Assembly (NCBI GenBank): GCA_951804985.1
Contig: OX638130.1
Location: 37,534,894 to 37,598,893, forward strand
Direction: 5' to 3'
DNA from: Dryomyza anilis
Taxonomy: Eukaryota > Arthropoda > Insecta > Diptera > Dryomyzidae
DNA: 64,000 nucleotides
The notes under the pieces were generated by a model that saw nothing but the letters and a program-made list of their open reading frames with translations, was not told the DNA's origin and ran no database searches. Shown one piece after another: positions 1 through 10,082 of the stretch (the first letter of the stretch is position 1; every line of letters begins with the position of its first letter). The position numbers and the translations under genes are program-made.

Positions 1-1263
1 TATGTTACAATACAAACATAAAATTTTAATTTCATTTGAATATACTAATGGCATTCATCTTATCGAATGAGTTTGCCTTTTGTTTATGTACATATTTTTA
101 TGAGGTTGTTATATGAAGGCACATTTTTAAAAATTTTAACGTATACTGTGTATATAAAGCAACCAATTGAGAAGTGCCAATAATTTTATAACTGAAAAAA
201 AAAAATATCTAATGCGCAAAGATATCGACTTTGTGTATAATATTTTTCATACAAATATTGGCAGATCGTATATGAGGCTGTATATTTATGCAGATACGCG
301 ATATACGGCTCATTTGCCACCTTATATGAATACCATTACTATTTCTTGGCAGTTTACTTGGTTATAACTATGTTTCAAAACAAACAGAAAATGCTATTCA
401 AATCTAATTATTACGTATGTTCGTAACACTCGTCTTCATTCGATTAGTTATCGACAGACGACGTTGGCAACGTTGCGCAGCATTTTCTATCAACGCCACC
501 TTCTGCCATCGTTTGAACATATTGAAGTTTAAAAGCAAACAAAAAAGAAATTGGATTTAAATAAATGTATTCTTTTAACATTCTTCTTGTATACGAAGTT
601 GGCCATCGTTGAGCTGAATTTTCTATCTACGTCTCTTTTGTCATCGTTTGAAGTGTGTTTTGGTCTTTTTAAACAAACTGATATTTGAAAAGAAACAATC
701 AAATGAAATTAGATGTAAATAAAAGTATTCCTGCAATATTCTTCTTGTATACGAAGTTGACACTCGGTGACCGTTATTTTCTGCATACTTGTCTTTTGAT
801 GTTTGTTGAGAAAACGTATTCGTATCGGTAATACGATGTCATTTGTAAATTTAAAAAATATACAAATTGTGGTACAAATAGTAACATTTAAGAGTGCAGT
901 ATATAATTTAATTGTTCTTGAATGTTTTTCTAATAATATTGTGAAAAGCCGATACGGATATTTCATCAAAAAAACCACAACTGAAAAACCAGTGCTTCTA
1001 TTTTCAAACAAAATTCGGCATGGTTTTTTACAACAGGCTCCGCGAATTCCTTGCCAATGCTATGTGCTGTTTTGAGACTGGTATTTGCAGTTTTAATTCA
1101 ATTATTTATTTATGCATTTAAAAATATGTATATGAATTCAAATATTATTAATTCCCACTGTGCATATTTAATGATTTTTAATAAAAATGATTAAAAAAAA
1201 AGACAATATTTATTTTCAGGACTCCTTTCCTTTCTGGAAACATATTTATATTCAGGTCGTTCC
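1..1263 (+). repeat. Dispersed ~1.1 kb repeat R, copy 1 (interrupted)
   Basis: This stretch matches 20228-21280 in the same orientation almost base for base. The second copy lacks about 292 bp (copy 1 positions 49-340); the junction lies at a shared TACTA, so it looks like a deletion between short direct repeats. Copy 1 stops near 1263 where other elements begin and resumes at about 5010-5066 (motif catgttatattttaaac), while copy 2 runs straight through. No protein family is recognisable; the small open frames at 709-1075 are the same in both copies but overlap on both strands and look fortuitous. It is probably a non-autonomous mobile element or an old segmental duplicate. Confidence 0.8.
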
Positions 1264-1634
1264 AAAGCCACAATAAACCAGGGCCTTATTTCATTAAAAT
1301 AGACAAGGCGATAATTGCCTGTCGATACAATTTAACAATTGTCAAATTTCTGTTTCATAAAAATTTAGACAATTTTGCAAACTTGTCGAAAAATCACGAC
1401 AAATTGTCGATTTTTTGTTTCATAATTTAAATATCGTAACCAAAGATTTACTCTACAATTGTCGGAAATTTTGCGACAAAATTATCATGACATTTTTTTA
1501 TGAAACAAAAAAATATATCAAGTTTACAATTTTGTCAGAATTTCATGATTAATTTTGACAGGGCAAAATTAATGTCTCAAATTTAAATATAATGTTTTAA
1601 ATAATTGTGTAAATTTCTGTTAAAAATTGAAAAC

Positions 1635-1715
1635 ATGTTTAGTGATACTGATAGTGAATGGATCAATAGTGATTTGACTGTCAAGGTGTATCTAAAAGCA
1701 CTATTAATCGATTAA
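1635..1715 (+). pseudogene. Possible N-terminal exon remnant of the Harbinger transposase
   Basis: An ATG at 1635 opens a 26-codon frame rich in acidic residues (begins MFSDTDSEWINSD) just upstream of the transposase body and in a different frame from it. Harbinger transposases usually have about 100 residues ahead of the DDE domain that are not visible here. I infer this is the original start, with the intervening coding sequence deleted. It could also be chance. Confidence 0.35.
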
Positions 1716-1743
1716 ATGTGTGCTTTTTTTTGACTATTAAAAT

Positions 1744-2557
1744 GTGTGTTTTATTTTGATTGAACGCCTCTTAGGAGAAGAAATTCGATGGCCTACGCAA
1801 AATTTGATTTCTGTACCACAAAAATGTATGCAATTTGCTAATTTTCCCTGTATAGCGGGAATTGTAGATGGGTCATTAATAAAAATGGATGCTCCAACTG
1901 AAAATAAATCTGCATTTGTTGATGGGAATGGTGACCATTCAATAAATGCAATGTTTGTGTGTGGACCGAATTTGGAGTTCTTTTATGTGAGCGCACGTTG
2001 GCCTGGGTCCGTTCATGACGCCAGAGTTCTCCGGAACAGCTCATTAGCCAAAAGATGGGAAGATGGATGGAGGCCCTTCCCTGATGCTGTTATTTTGGGT
2101 GACAGTGGATATAGACGAAAAGAATGGCTAATTACTTCAGTTATTCCTCATCAAATTGAACAAAGCGATGTATTGCTGAGATTTTTAATAGCTCACAATA
2201 AAACAAGAAGACTTGTGGAAAATGCATTGGGAATACTGAAGGAAAAATTTCCCTGCTTAAATTACCAAAGGTTAGCTCCAGAAACTGCATGCAACGTTAT
2301 CTTAGTTTGTTCAATTTTACACAATTTGGAAAAACGTTTTGGAAGTTCATCTTATGAAAGCTATGAAGTTGATACGATTGGTAAATTCCATTTGATATTT
2401 TTTTAATTCTTAATCTTTTAACAGTATTTTTGCAATAGATTTTTTGGACATTCATGTTGATAATGACATCGAAACTGGTGAAACTGGAGACGAATCCATA
2501 CGTGTATTACGTAAATTTACAACAAATGTTCCTAACATAATCAAACATTTGAATTAA
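1744..2557 (+). pseudogene. Harbinger-type (HARBI1-like) DDE transposase, N-terminally truncated, one intron
   Basis: The product would be the catalytic domain of a PIF/Harbinger transposase, which cuts and joins element DNA in the nucleus. All three acidic residues are visible: Asp in AGIVDGSLIK (near residue 40), Asp in ILGDSGYRR (near 118) and Glu in RRLVENALGILK (near 160). The open frame alone ends at 2406, but a 58-nt intron (2381 GTAAAT to AG at 2438) joins in frame to 2439-2557, giving a C-terminal tail rich in Asp and Glu. The usual N-terminal ~100 residues are missing, so the copy is probably inactive although its catalytic core looks intact. The splice is inferred from motif and frame only. 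Confidence 0.8.
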
Positions 2558-2823
2558 TTCAGTATTCATTTATTCGGTTGTTAATTTAGTATAAAATGTT
2601 AATAAATATTAAAAATATTTATATTTAATTAGCTATTATTAAAAATTAAAATTAGCTAGGTAACTTTTGATCATTTTATACTTCATCGTCTGTTTCAATT
2701 ATTGCATTGTAGCTTCTTTGAATATATTCATTTAAATTTCTAACTTACAGATGCTTCGTGAATTTCGATGGTCGAAGATTGAGTTCTTTTTCGTTTTTAT
2801 ATATTTCCAATCCTTTTAAGTGA

Positions 2824-3505
2824 TTATCCTTTTTTAAAATTTCTAATTTTATTTTTAAAATTTCTGTTTGAATTTGGTGAATTTGGTGGAGAAGATTGCA
2901 AATTCATATTTTCCTGTTCCACTAAAACTGAAGTATTGTCTTCTGAAGGTTCTGGAATTCGTAAGCCATCAACCACTGAGGAATCACGGCATAAAATGTC
3001 TAATATGATTTTATCACTTTCGTCGATTTGGCACCTTTTTCCACCCGCAGAACCAGTTTTCTTCCGGTTATCAACTTTTTCATTAAAATTAAAAATAAAA
3101 CACATTTGTATAAAATTTGTAGATAACACAAATCATTACTTTTCATCTGTTTTTTTTTTTATTCAATGAATTTTAATTAACAATTTTAAATTACAATTAC
3201 ATATAATTGTACTTAAAAATGTTTGTAATATGTGATTGTCCATGTCTGATAAGTAGGAATGTTAATATACTTACCACTGTTCGTTTTCGCCAATTTTGCC
3301 ATATTGTATCCCGCAGATACTTCCAATCTTTCGATAGGTCCATTGCTCCCAGTGCTTGGACCTTCTCCGCCACTTCTTTCCATTTAAATACTTCCTTCTC
3401 GTGACTAAGGACATCACTAAACTTTCCAAAAAGGGTGTCCTTGGACTCGAAAATTAATTTTAAAACAGAAACTTTTAATCGCTCATTTTTTGCAAATTTT
3501 ATTTT
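2824..3505 (-). pseudogene. Harbinger-encoded Myb/SANT-like DNA-binding protein
   Basis: Harbinger elements carry a second gene whose product binds the element ends and helps import the transposase. On the minus strand, 3505-3275 encodes a helix-rich Trp-containing block (VFKWKEVAEKVQALG, then KDWKYLRDTIWQNWRKR) typical of Myb/SANT-like or MADF-type domains, followed exactly by a GTAAGT donor at 3274. A second coding block, 3095-2824, starts near VDNRKKTGSAGGK and continues into a Ser/Pro/Asn-rich acidic tail. No ATG precedes the first block: an ATA codon stands where a start would fit, so the copy may have lost its start. The acceptor of the intron is not convincing. Confidence 0.6.
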
Positions 3506-3715
3506 TTAATGCTTTATTTTTAATGACAGTGATATCAACGACAATTTGTAAAAAAATTACAATGAAAAAATTGTCATATATAACACGACAATTTTGTCAT
3601 TGCAATTCAGTAACAAGTATGTCAGTATCAAAATTTTATTAGACAAAGAATTGTCGAACAAATGCTACATATTTGTCGAATTTTCACCTGTCTAGTTTTA
3701 TGAAATAAGGCCCTG

Positions 3716-4228
3716 AGCTCTCGATTTCATACGAGTATTTTCGAGTAGCCCGGGTACCCAGACGCTCGAAAGCCCAGGTAATACCTGGGTAGTTCAAATA
3801 CTCGAAAACTCCGGGTATTAAATGTTCGAGCTACCCCGATAGTTTGTTCGTACATTTGTTCGAGCTATTCGAGTAGCTCGTTGGTTCGAGTAACTCGATT
3901 GCTCGTTCGTTGTTCGAGCTACCCGAGTAACTCGTTCGTTATTTTGTTCGATTGACGATTGTGCATTTGATCGCTTGTTCATTTGTTTGATGTGGGAGTT
4001 GGTCGGAAGTGGTTGGAAAAATGTGGGTGGACAAAAGTGCTTGGGTGGGAAAAAGTGGGCAAAAAGTGATAAAAAGTCAAAAAAAAAAAAATTATTGCAG
4101 TCATCGGTAGCAGCAAACGAACGGACAGACAAAGTAACAAGCATTCAAATGAACAATCGTCATTCGAACAAAAACGAACGAACGAACGAACGAGCTACTC
4201 GTGTATCTCGAACAAGGAACGAGCAATC
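3716..4228. mobile_element. Foldback-type element, copy 1 (right arm truncated)
   Basis: The sequence consists of short modules built on TTCGAGCTACTCG and CCCGGGTA that read inverted in the two halves: the left arm runs 3716 to about 4060, a short A-rich centre follows, and the right arm (about 4100-4225) repeats the same words in reverse complement. The outer left edge, agctctcgatttcatacgag, matches the outer right edge of copy 2 at 26640-26680 in inverse orientation. No coding capacity is recognisable. This organisation is like the foldback elements of flies; family assignment is inference. Confidence 0.7.
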
Positions 4229-5000
4229 AAAAAATGTGGTTCTTCACTTGATGATTACTTAATTTTGAACTTGAAATCGACCTTCAAATTACACTTGAAT
4301 TCAAACACATGTATTTCCCTAATTAATGGTATAAATATAAAATAATAGAACACGCATATAAGTAATAATACTATATAATAAAATGAAGTAAAGTATGTCC
4401 TACATTACATTCTCGCTTCTGTGAGATAACAGACAGTTGCAACAGCACCTGAGCCGGTGGCAGTTTACAGGAATTTCTTGTAAAATTCACGACTTGCCAC
4501 GAAGATCAAACCACTGAATCCATGTATAACATTGCAAGGTTCGCGCAAAATATCAATGGTGTTGGCGTATGAATAAAAATATATTAATATTTCTTAAACG
4601 TATTCGTAAACCTTGACCACTTACATGGTATATCAGCTCATCGTGCATTTTCCGTGCAGTAGAATTCTCGGGATGACTTACGTGTTTTGACCTGCAGTTA
4701 TATATAAATTGATTTGTCTGTTTGCTTATTCAAGCGAAAAACAATGATCTCACTGATTGTGCGAATACAGTGGCGCATATGTTGTTGTGGAAAAAATGAA
4801 AAAATTCTTGTTGACATTTAATTTATCACGTCACTGGGTTGCCACTGAGTAATTTTGTGTAGTGAATTTTGTCTCAAGTTTTTTTAACTTCTAAAACCAA
4901 CGTTGGAATAATATTCATTTATTCGGCTTGATCATGACATTACATCCATGATTGTAAAAGAAATTTCTCTAAATTTATCGAACCTTAAACTCATTGCTTA
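4229..5000 (+). repeat. Repeat X, copy 1 (inverted copy at 21670-22485)
   Basis: This ~770 bp block is the reverse complement of about 21700-22485: for example cacttgatgattactt at 4240 pairs with its inverse near 22465, and the region around the ATGACATTACAT word at 4933 pairs with 21760. The two copies have diverged by scattered substitutions. No open frame or terminal motif is clear. With repeat R it forms a shared neighbourhood in which copies of X lie in opposite orientation beside copies of R. Confidence 0.75.
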
Positions 5001-5104
5001 TTGTTTCATGTTATATTTTAAACATATTTATGTTTCGGTAGAATATTTATTTTGTTTGGTTAACAATAACTCATTTGTCTCATTTGGTTTTTTTATTTTC
5101 TTTT

Positions 5105-5725
5105 TTAACTGCTGATGAATTTCGACTCATCTGCAAACTGATTCCATGTAACAGATATTTGCTGATTAGTGTCCCACAAATATCGAGACGTGCCATGCAT
5201 TTTCAAAGCAGCCGCCATTAGTAGTGCTCTTTCATCCCATTCATAAGTTTTCGACAAACCTTCAACGCGACTTACCCAACAACCAGCAGACATGGATGAT
5301 ATCTCACCAGGTGAAAAAATCGGTAGTGCATCAGCAATTTCTTTAATGCTGCAATTTAATTTCGTTTTTGGTGGTGTCGTCTTATCGGGTACACGCCTTA
5401 ATTCCAATTGTTTTAGTTTATCAATTAATTCTCGTTCCTTAACAAAAAGAGCTTTTTCTTTTTTTGATTAAATCCTTCTCCCGATTAATGATGTCCTATT
5501 TTCTTTGTCTTAAAGTATCATCATCTATTGCGGAATTGTATGAACTTATGGTTCCTGGTCTCTGGTCAGCATCATTCCCCGTATAGTCAGCTTCCGATAT
5601 ATGATTTAATGTAGATGGACTCGTTCGTTGTTCACCATGAGTTCTATCAAAATAAAGGATCATATCAAGCAAAACTCTATTTGACCCCTTCGTTGAAAGG
5701 TTTCTGTCTCTAAGCTCTACCAGGC
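5105..5725 (-). pseudogene. Gag-like retrotransposon relic
   Basis: Reading the minus strand from about 5725 down, there is an acidic, Asn/Ser-rich segment, a Lys/Glu-rich coiled-coil-like segment (about 5520-5410, interrupted by frameshifts), then a 100-residue block with WVSRVEGLSKTYEWDERALL and a following LKMHG..RYLWD. This spacing resembles the capsid region of LTR-retrotransposon Gag proteins. There is no zinc knuckle or pol downstream, and the N-terminal side is cut by the LOA-like element at about 5727. The call rests on pattern only. Confidence 0.45.
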
Positions 5726-5726
5726 A

Positions 5727-8241
5727 GCATGCAAAACGTGCAAGAACACGATGAAATTCTAGTGAGACCAAGAAGAGAAGACTGGGAGATGGCAAGCAAG
5801 GTCTTTACAGAACAAAGAATTAATTGGGCCTCACAACCATTCCAACCTTTCAAGTCCCCAGGTGTTGACGGCATATTCCCTGCTTTGCTACAACAGGGTA
5901 AATATTATCTAATGAAACACTTGATAAGAATAACAAGAAGCAGCCTAGCACTATGCTACATACCAAGCATTTGGAGAAGAGCCAAGGTGGTATTTATACC
6001 AAAGGTGGTAAAAAAGATCCCACCCATCCAAAGTCCTTCAGGCCAATTAGTCTCACTTCCTTTGTACTCAAAACAATGGAAAAGATAATAGACAATTATA
6101 TCAGAGAGAATACTCTGAAAGAAATCTCACTACATGCTTGTCAGCATGCGTATAGAGCAGGTAGATCCACAGAAACCGCTCTATATCAACTGACAAATAT
6201 AATACAGAAAACCATAGATCAAAAAGAGATCGAACTGTGTGCCTTCCTTGACATCGAGGGTACCTTTGATAATACCTCTCATGAGGGCATCAAGAGGTCC
6301 CTGGAGGTTAAGGGAGTAAATAAGTTGTCAAGATGGATGAGCGAAATTCTAAAATGCAGAACAGCAGAAGTAACGGTTGGGACAACCAACATAAGAATTA
6401 TTACAACTAGAGGCTGTCCACAGGGGGGTGTACTCTCACCCATTATGTGGAGCTTGGTTGTAGAAGAGCTACTGTGGCAACTTACAAAAATGGGATTTGA
6501 ATGTCAAATCATATGTAGAGGGAAATTTGAAGACACTCTATGTGATAGAATAAAATTAGGTCACAGAACAACAAAAGAATGGTGTGTAACTGTAGGACTA
6601 AATATAAATGCCGCAAAAACTACCATGGTACCCTTAAAAGAAGAAGAAACCATAATATTAGACCAATCTGGCTAGATGGAGTCGAAGTAAGTCGGAGTGA
6701 AGAAGTCAAATATTTAGGAATTACACTAGACAGCAAACTTCTATGGGAGCAACAAAAAAAAGATGTCATAATAAAAGCCACACGGGCAATTATGATAAGT
6801 AGATCCATTGCAGGCAAAAGCTGGGGATGCACACCCAAAATAATGCGATGGATGTATACAATGATGGTCCGACCAATTGTTATGTATTGAATAGTGGTAT
6901 GGGCAAAAAGACTAGGTCTTCGGACAACACAGAAATCTGTAGAGAAAGTTCAAAGGCTAGCTTGTTCTTGTATAACAGGAGCCATGAGAACATGTCCCAC
7001 TGCGGCAATGGAAGAACTCCTTGAATTTGCATCATTACACCTGTTCCTGCAGGGAGTGGCAAGAGCAGCACTTCACCGCATAGCAAACGAAGGTATTGGA
7101 AATGGAGGACGTATGGAGCCCGGGAAAGCGTGTCTTCTGACCCGACTGTTTCCCAAGCTACTAACTCCAATAGACCATAAATCGAAGAAATTCAACATCG
7201 TAAAAAACTTCAAGACGAAACGCAGTAACAAAAAGATATGGAAAAACATATCTGAGATATCACAAGAATATGATCACGTGGTACACGGATGGATCATTAA
7301 CAGATGATTAACCGTAGCAGGAGTATATGGGCCTAGAACCAAATACTTCGAAGCCATGGGAAAATACACCAGTATCTTTCAAGCGGAAATATACGCTTTA
7401 GATAGATGCATCCAGTTCAATCTGGATAGAAATTATAGCAATAGAAATATAGCAATCCTGTCGGATAGCCAGGCAGCAATAATGGCATTAGAATCTTACG
7501 AGATCAATTCAGAACTAGTATGGGAATGTCTAGGTAAAATAAATAAACTATGTATGAATAATAGTGTCACCATACTCTGGGTCCCCGGCCACAGGGGAAT
7601 AGAAGGCAATGAAGAAGCTGACAAACTTGCACGGAAAGGAGCCGCCACAAAGCTAATAGGACCCGAACCTTTTTGTGAAATCGGTGATAGTGTTGTAAAA
7701 AAGTTATTACGAGAAGAACTACTTAACACCAGAGAAGAACTATTGTTTGGGCAGGCTAAAATGCGTCAATCAAAGAAATTCATTGGGTCCTATGACTTAA
7801 GAAGATTTAAAGAATATATTAAACTATCGAAGAAAAACCTGAGAATTCTAACAGGACTTTTTACAGGTCATTGTCGGCTTGCTAAACATCTGACTAGGAT
7901 GGGTATACAAACGGACAGTACATGTAGATTCTGTCTAGAAGACGATGAAGATTCAAAACACATTTTAGAAACGTGCCCAGCGCGAGTGCGTACAAGAATG
8001 CAAATTCTTGGGAATCGACAACCAAGTCCAAACGATATTAAAAAGATGAACCATATAATCATGTTTTTAACTGAGATAGGCTGGACGGACATCTTATAGA
8101 ACTATTAAAACCAGAACCCCCTATAAATAGTATAGGGAGATGCCACAGCTGAAAATGGCTTCAGTCATGGTATCAAGCGGGGCATAATAGATCTATTCAG
8201 GTCACAGTGCATTACCCCGAAGCAATAATAATAATAATAAT
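5727..8241 (+). mobile_element. LOA-like (I superfamily) non-LTR retrotransposon, 5' truncated
   Basis: The order reverse transcriptase, C-terminal thumb, RNase H and a terminal Cys-His motif, followed by a short 3' untranslated region ending in an AAT/TAA trinucleotide run at 8222-8241, is that of I-superfamily LINEs. The endonuclease and ORF1 are absent, as expected after incomplete target-primed reverse transcription. The insertion cut a Gag-like relic at about 5727. LOA clade is my best guess because of the RNase H domain and RT signature (HAYRAGRSTETAL). Confidence 0.8.
5745..8099 (+). pseudogene. LOA-like reverse transcriptase / RNase H polyprotein, disabled
   Basis: The frame covers the RT from KSPGVDGIFPALL through HAYRAGRSTETAL, AFLDIEGTFDN (Asp of motif A) and TRGCPQGGVLSPIMW (motif B'), then the thumb, RNase H (FQAEIYAL, ILSDSQAAI, GNEEADKLARKGA) and CRFCLEDD....HILETC. 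Lesions are a frameshift near 6010, another near 6660, TGA at 6888-6890, and a frameshift at about 7303, where the leading RNase H motif TWYTDGSLTDD runs in a different frame from the rest. Most telling, the expected catalytic xADD motif C is missing: MGFECQ is followed directly by IICRGKFEDTL, consistent with a small in-frame deletion. The RT is therefore catalytically dead. Confidence 0.85.
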
Positions 8242-9251
8242 ATGCAAAATTAAATGACCATCGAGGTCATCGATCTTCAACTCATAGTACTGTGGACACC
8301 CGCCACCTACACTATGCGCATTAAACACAATGAACAATTCTATGTAATTTGTACGTCCTTGTCTGTGTTTCCATATTATTCAGTACAACATAACGAACAT
8401 AGTAAACACAACTACATTTTCGTGTACCAAAAACTCAGCCAAGCAAACGTTCCAAATAATTCTAGAATGACTTGCTCAATATATACACACAGTAAAATCC
8501 TCTTTTGTCATGAGGTTAATTGAACCAACGTTTCAGTGTTGCAACCGAACTACATTTGTTGTAACCTCATGCCTTTCAAATGAACGTACAATTTTAAACT
8601 CTATCCGAAAGGTTAGTCCGCGCAACTGCACGTACGGTTGCCGTAACCTCATGATTCTTTCTTTCATTCTCTCTCACATTCGTGCATTGGTTACGGCGAC
8701 TGAGTAAGTTGTTGCGTCAACAAAATAAATGACAAACGACAACCTCATGTCTATAGCTTCGGTTGCCAGTTTCTTGCCAACAATTATGGATACATGCAGA
8801 AATAAATAAAGGTCAAATATTTTCACATGTCGAATACAATAGGAAATTCATTAATAAAGTTACATTGTGAAATAAAGATGCAAATATTAATAATATAATA
8901 TATTTATTCAATACAAATTGCTCATTAGCTAGTGATATATAATATAAATAAAAAATATGTAACCATATGTGCCAATAGAAATACTTTAATAATTTATTGG
9001 TTATGAGGAAATTAAAAATTAATGCATGCAGATACATGTATCTTTTCATAGGGTTATTTTTTGTTCAGGGAGCAGGAATTAGTAGATATACTTCTAAATT
9101 GTGAGGGCGACTTATTTACGCAACTATAATACATATAGAATACATAAGTTTTATATACATACATAACTCATGATCACCGATTTGGAGGTTTACATCATTT
9201 CCACCGATTAGGAGGTTGGTACAACCGAATTAATAGGTTGTTACAACTACA
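8242..9251. other. AT-rich stretch without recognisable genes
   Basis: No coding signature was found. The word ACCTCATG or its inverse CATGAGGT recurs irregularly (about 8510, 8566, 8648, 8745), and around 9190-9260 there are related words GAGGTTxxTAC and GGTTGTTACAAC. These may be degenerate repeats, but no clear unit could be defined. Confidence 0.5.
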
Positions 9252-9815
9252 TTATCAGTTGTTGCCATAACCGAATGATTCAGAAGGGCAATTTAGTTGG
9301 TTGCCGCAACAAATCAGTTCTCTGTGTGTACTAACAGAACAACAACCATTTTGGAACATTACATTTTTCTTTCATCAAAGAAACAGACTTCTAGTACAGA
9401 CTGTACTGTATTTTTGTGTACCAAAAACACAATAATGTGTCTACTAACACAAACACAGAATTCAATTCTTATTTCATTACGTTCACAGTACGTGTACACT
9501 ATATTTACATATGCCAAAAACCACCCAAGTAACAATTAGCTGTTTAATATGGATGGTTAAGGGTTGTGGAATTGCTTGTCCAATTTGTTATAAAACCGAT
9601 AATGCTGTACAAGCAAACCTAATTCAAACCTGATTCAAACCTAATTCAAACCCTTATGCTATCTTTTTGGCGTAATTAAACAGCTAACGAAGTATCAATT
9701 TGCTGTATTATTTGGCTGTTGAAAAGCTTAATTAGACTTTCTCCTACTTATTATACAGCCCTATTTAAGCTAATGTTATTTAAATAAGTAAATTTCCCAG
9801 AAAAAAAAATATAAT

Positions 9816-9879
9816 CAATAGCTCAGGTGGTAGAGTGTCTGACCCCTTTTGTGTGCCGGTTCAAATCTCAGCACTGCCA
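9816..9879 (+). other. tRNA-like sequence (pol III A and B boxes), copy A
   Basis: TAGCTCAGGTGG (9819-9830) matches an A box and CGGTTCAAATCT (9857-9868) matches a B box, separated by a spacing normal for a tRNA. A run of T follows at once (9880-9887), which would serve as a pol III terminator. The 5' and 3' acceptor strands do not pair well, so this is a tRNA-derived promoter module rather than a working tRNA gene. Confidence 0.6.
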
Positions 9880-10014
9880 TTTTTTTTATAAAAAAAAAAA
9901 ATGTTTTTGTTCTTTTGAGGACAAATGTGCAACTTCAACAATAAATATACAACCGTATAACTATTATTTGTATTAAATTTGTTTATAAATCATTTCTTAA
10001 TTTTACCATTTTGA

Positions 10015-10082
10015 GGAATTGAACCTGGGTCTTTTCCATTTCATAAAATTGAAAGTGCTGCTTAGACCGTTCAGACACACAT
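10015..10082 (-). other. tRNA-like sequence on the minus strand, copy A
   Basis: On the minus strand GAACGGTCTAAGCAGC resembles the D-arm of a leucine- or serine-type tRNA and AGGTTCAATTCCTC contains a perfect B box GGTTCAATTCC. It faces the plus-strand tRNA-like module 130 bp away, giving convergent pol III-type promoters. The acceptor stem is not clear, so a functional tRNA is unlikely. Confidence 0.5.

Larger units (their letters stand above)
1279..3715 (+). mobile_element. PIF/Harbinger-type DNA transposon with terminal inverted repeats
   Basis: The ends are inverted copies: CAGGGCCTTATTTCAT at 1279 and its reverse complement ending at 3715, with similarity continuing about 30 bp. Both subterminal regions repeat ACAATTTTGTC/GACAAAATTGT-like words. 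Inside are the two genes expected of Harbinger elements: a DDE transposase on the plus strand and a Myb/SANT-like DNA-binding protein on the minus strand, arranged convergently. The flanks (acc left, agc right) do not show a clean 3-bp target duplication, so one edge may be altered. It sits with a foldback element and another repeat inside repeat R. Confidence 0.85.

Noticed and set aside
709..1075. Opposed ~90-100 residue open frames repeated at 20690-21008
   Set aside because: They overlap on both strands, have low-complexity composition and are conserved only because the surrounding repeat R is duplicated.
4210..4262. Continuation of the foldback open frame as a gene
   Set aside because: The Arg/Glu/Asn-rich product simply follows the CGAACGAACGAA repeats.
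9816..10082. Functional tRNA genes
   Set aside because: The internal boxes are present but acceptor and anticodon stems do not pair convincingly, so these are tRNA-derived modules.
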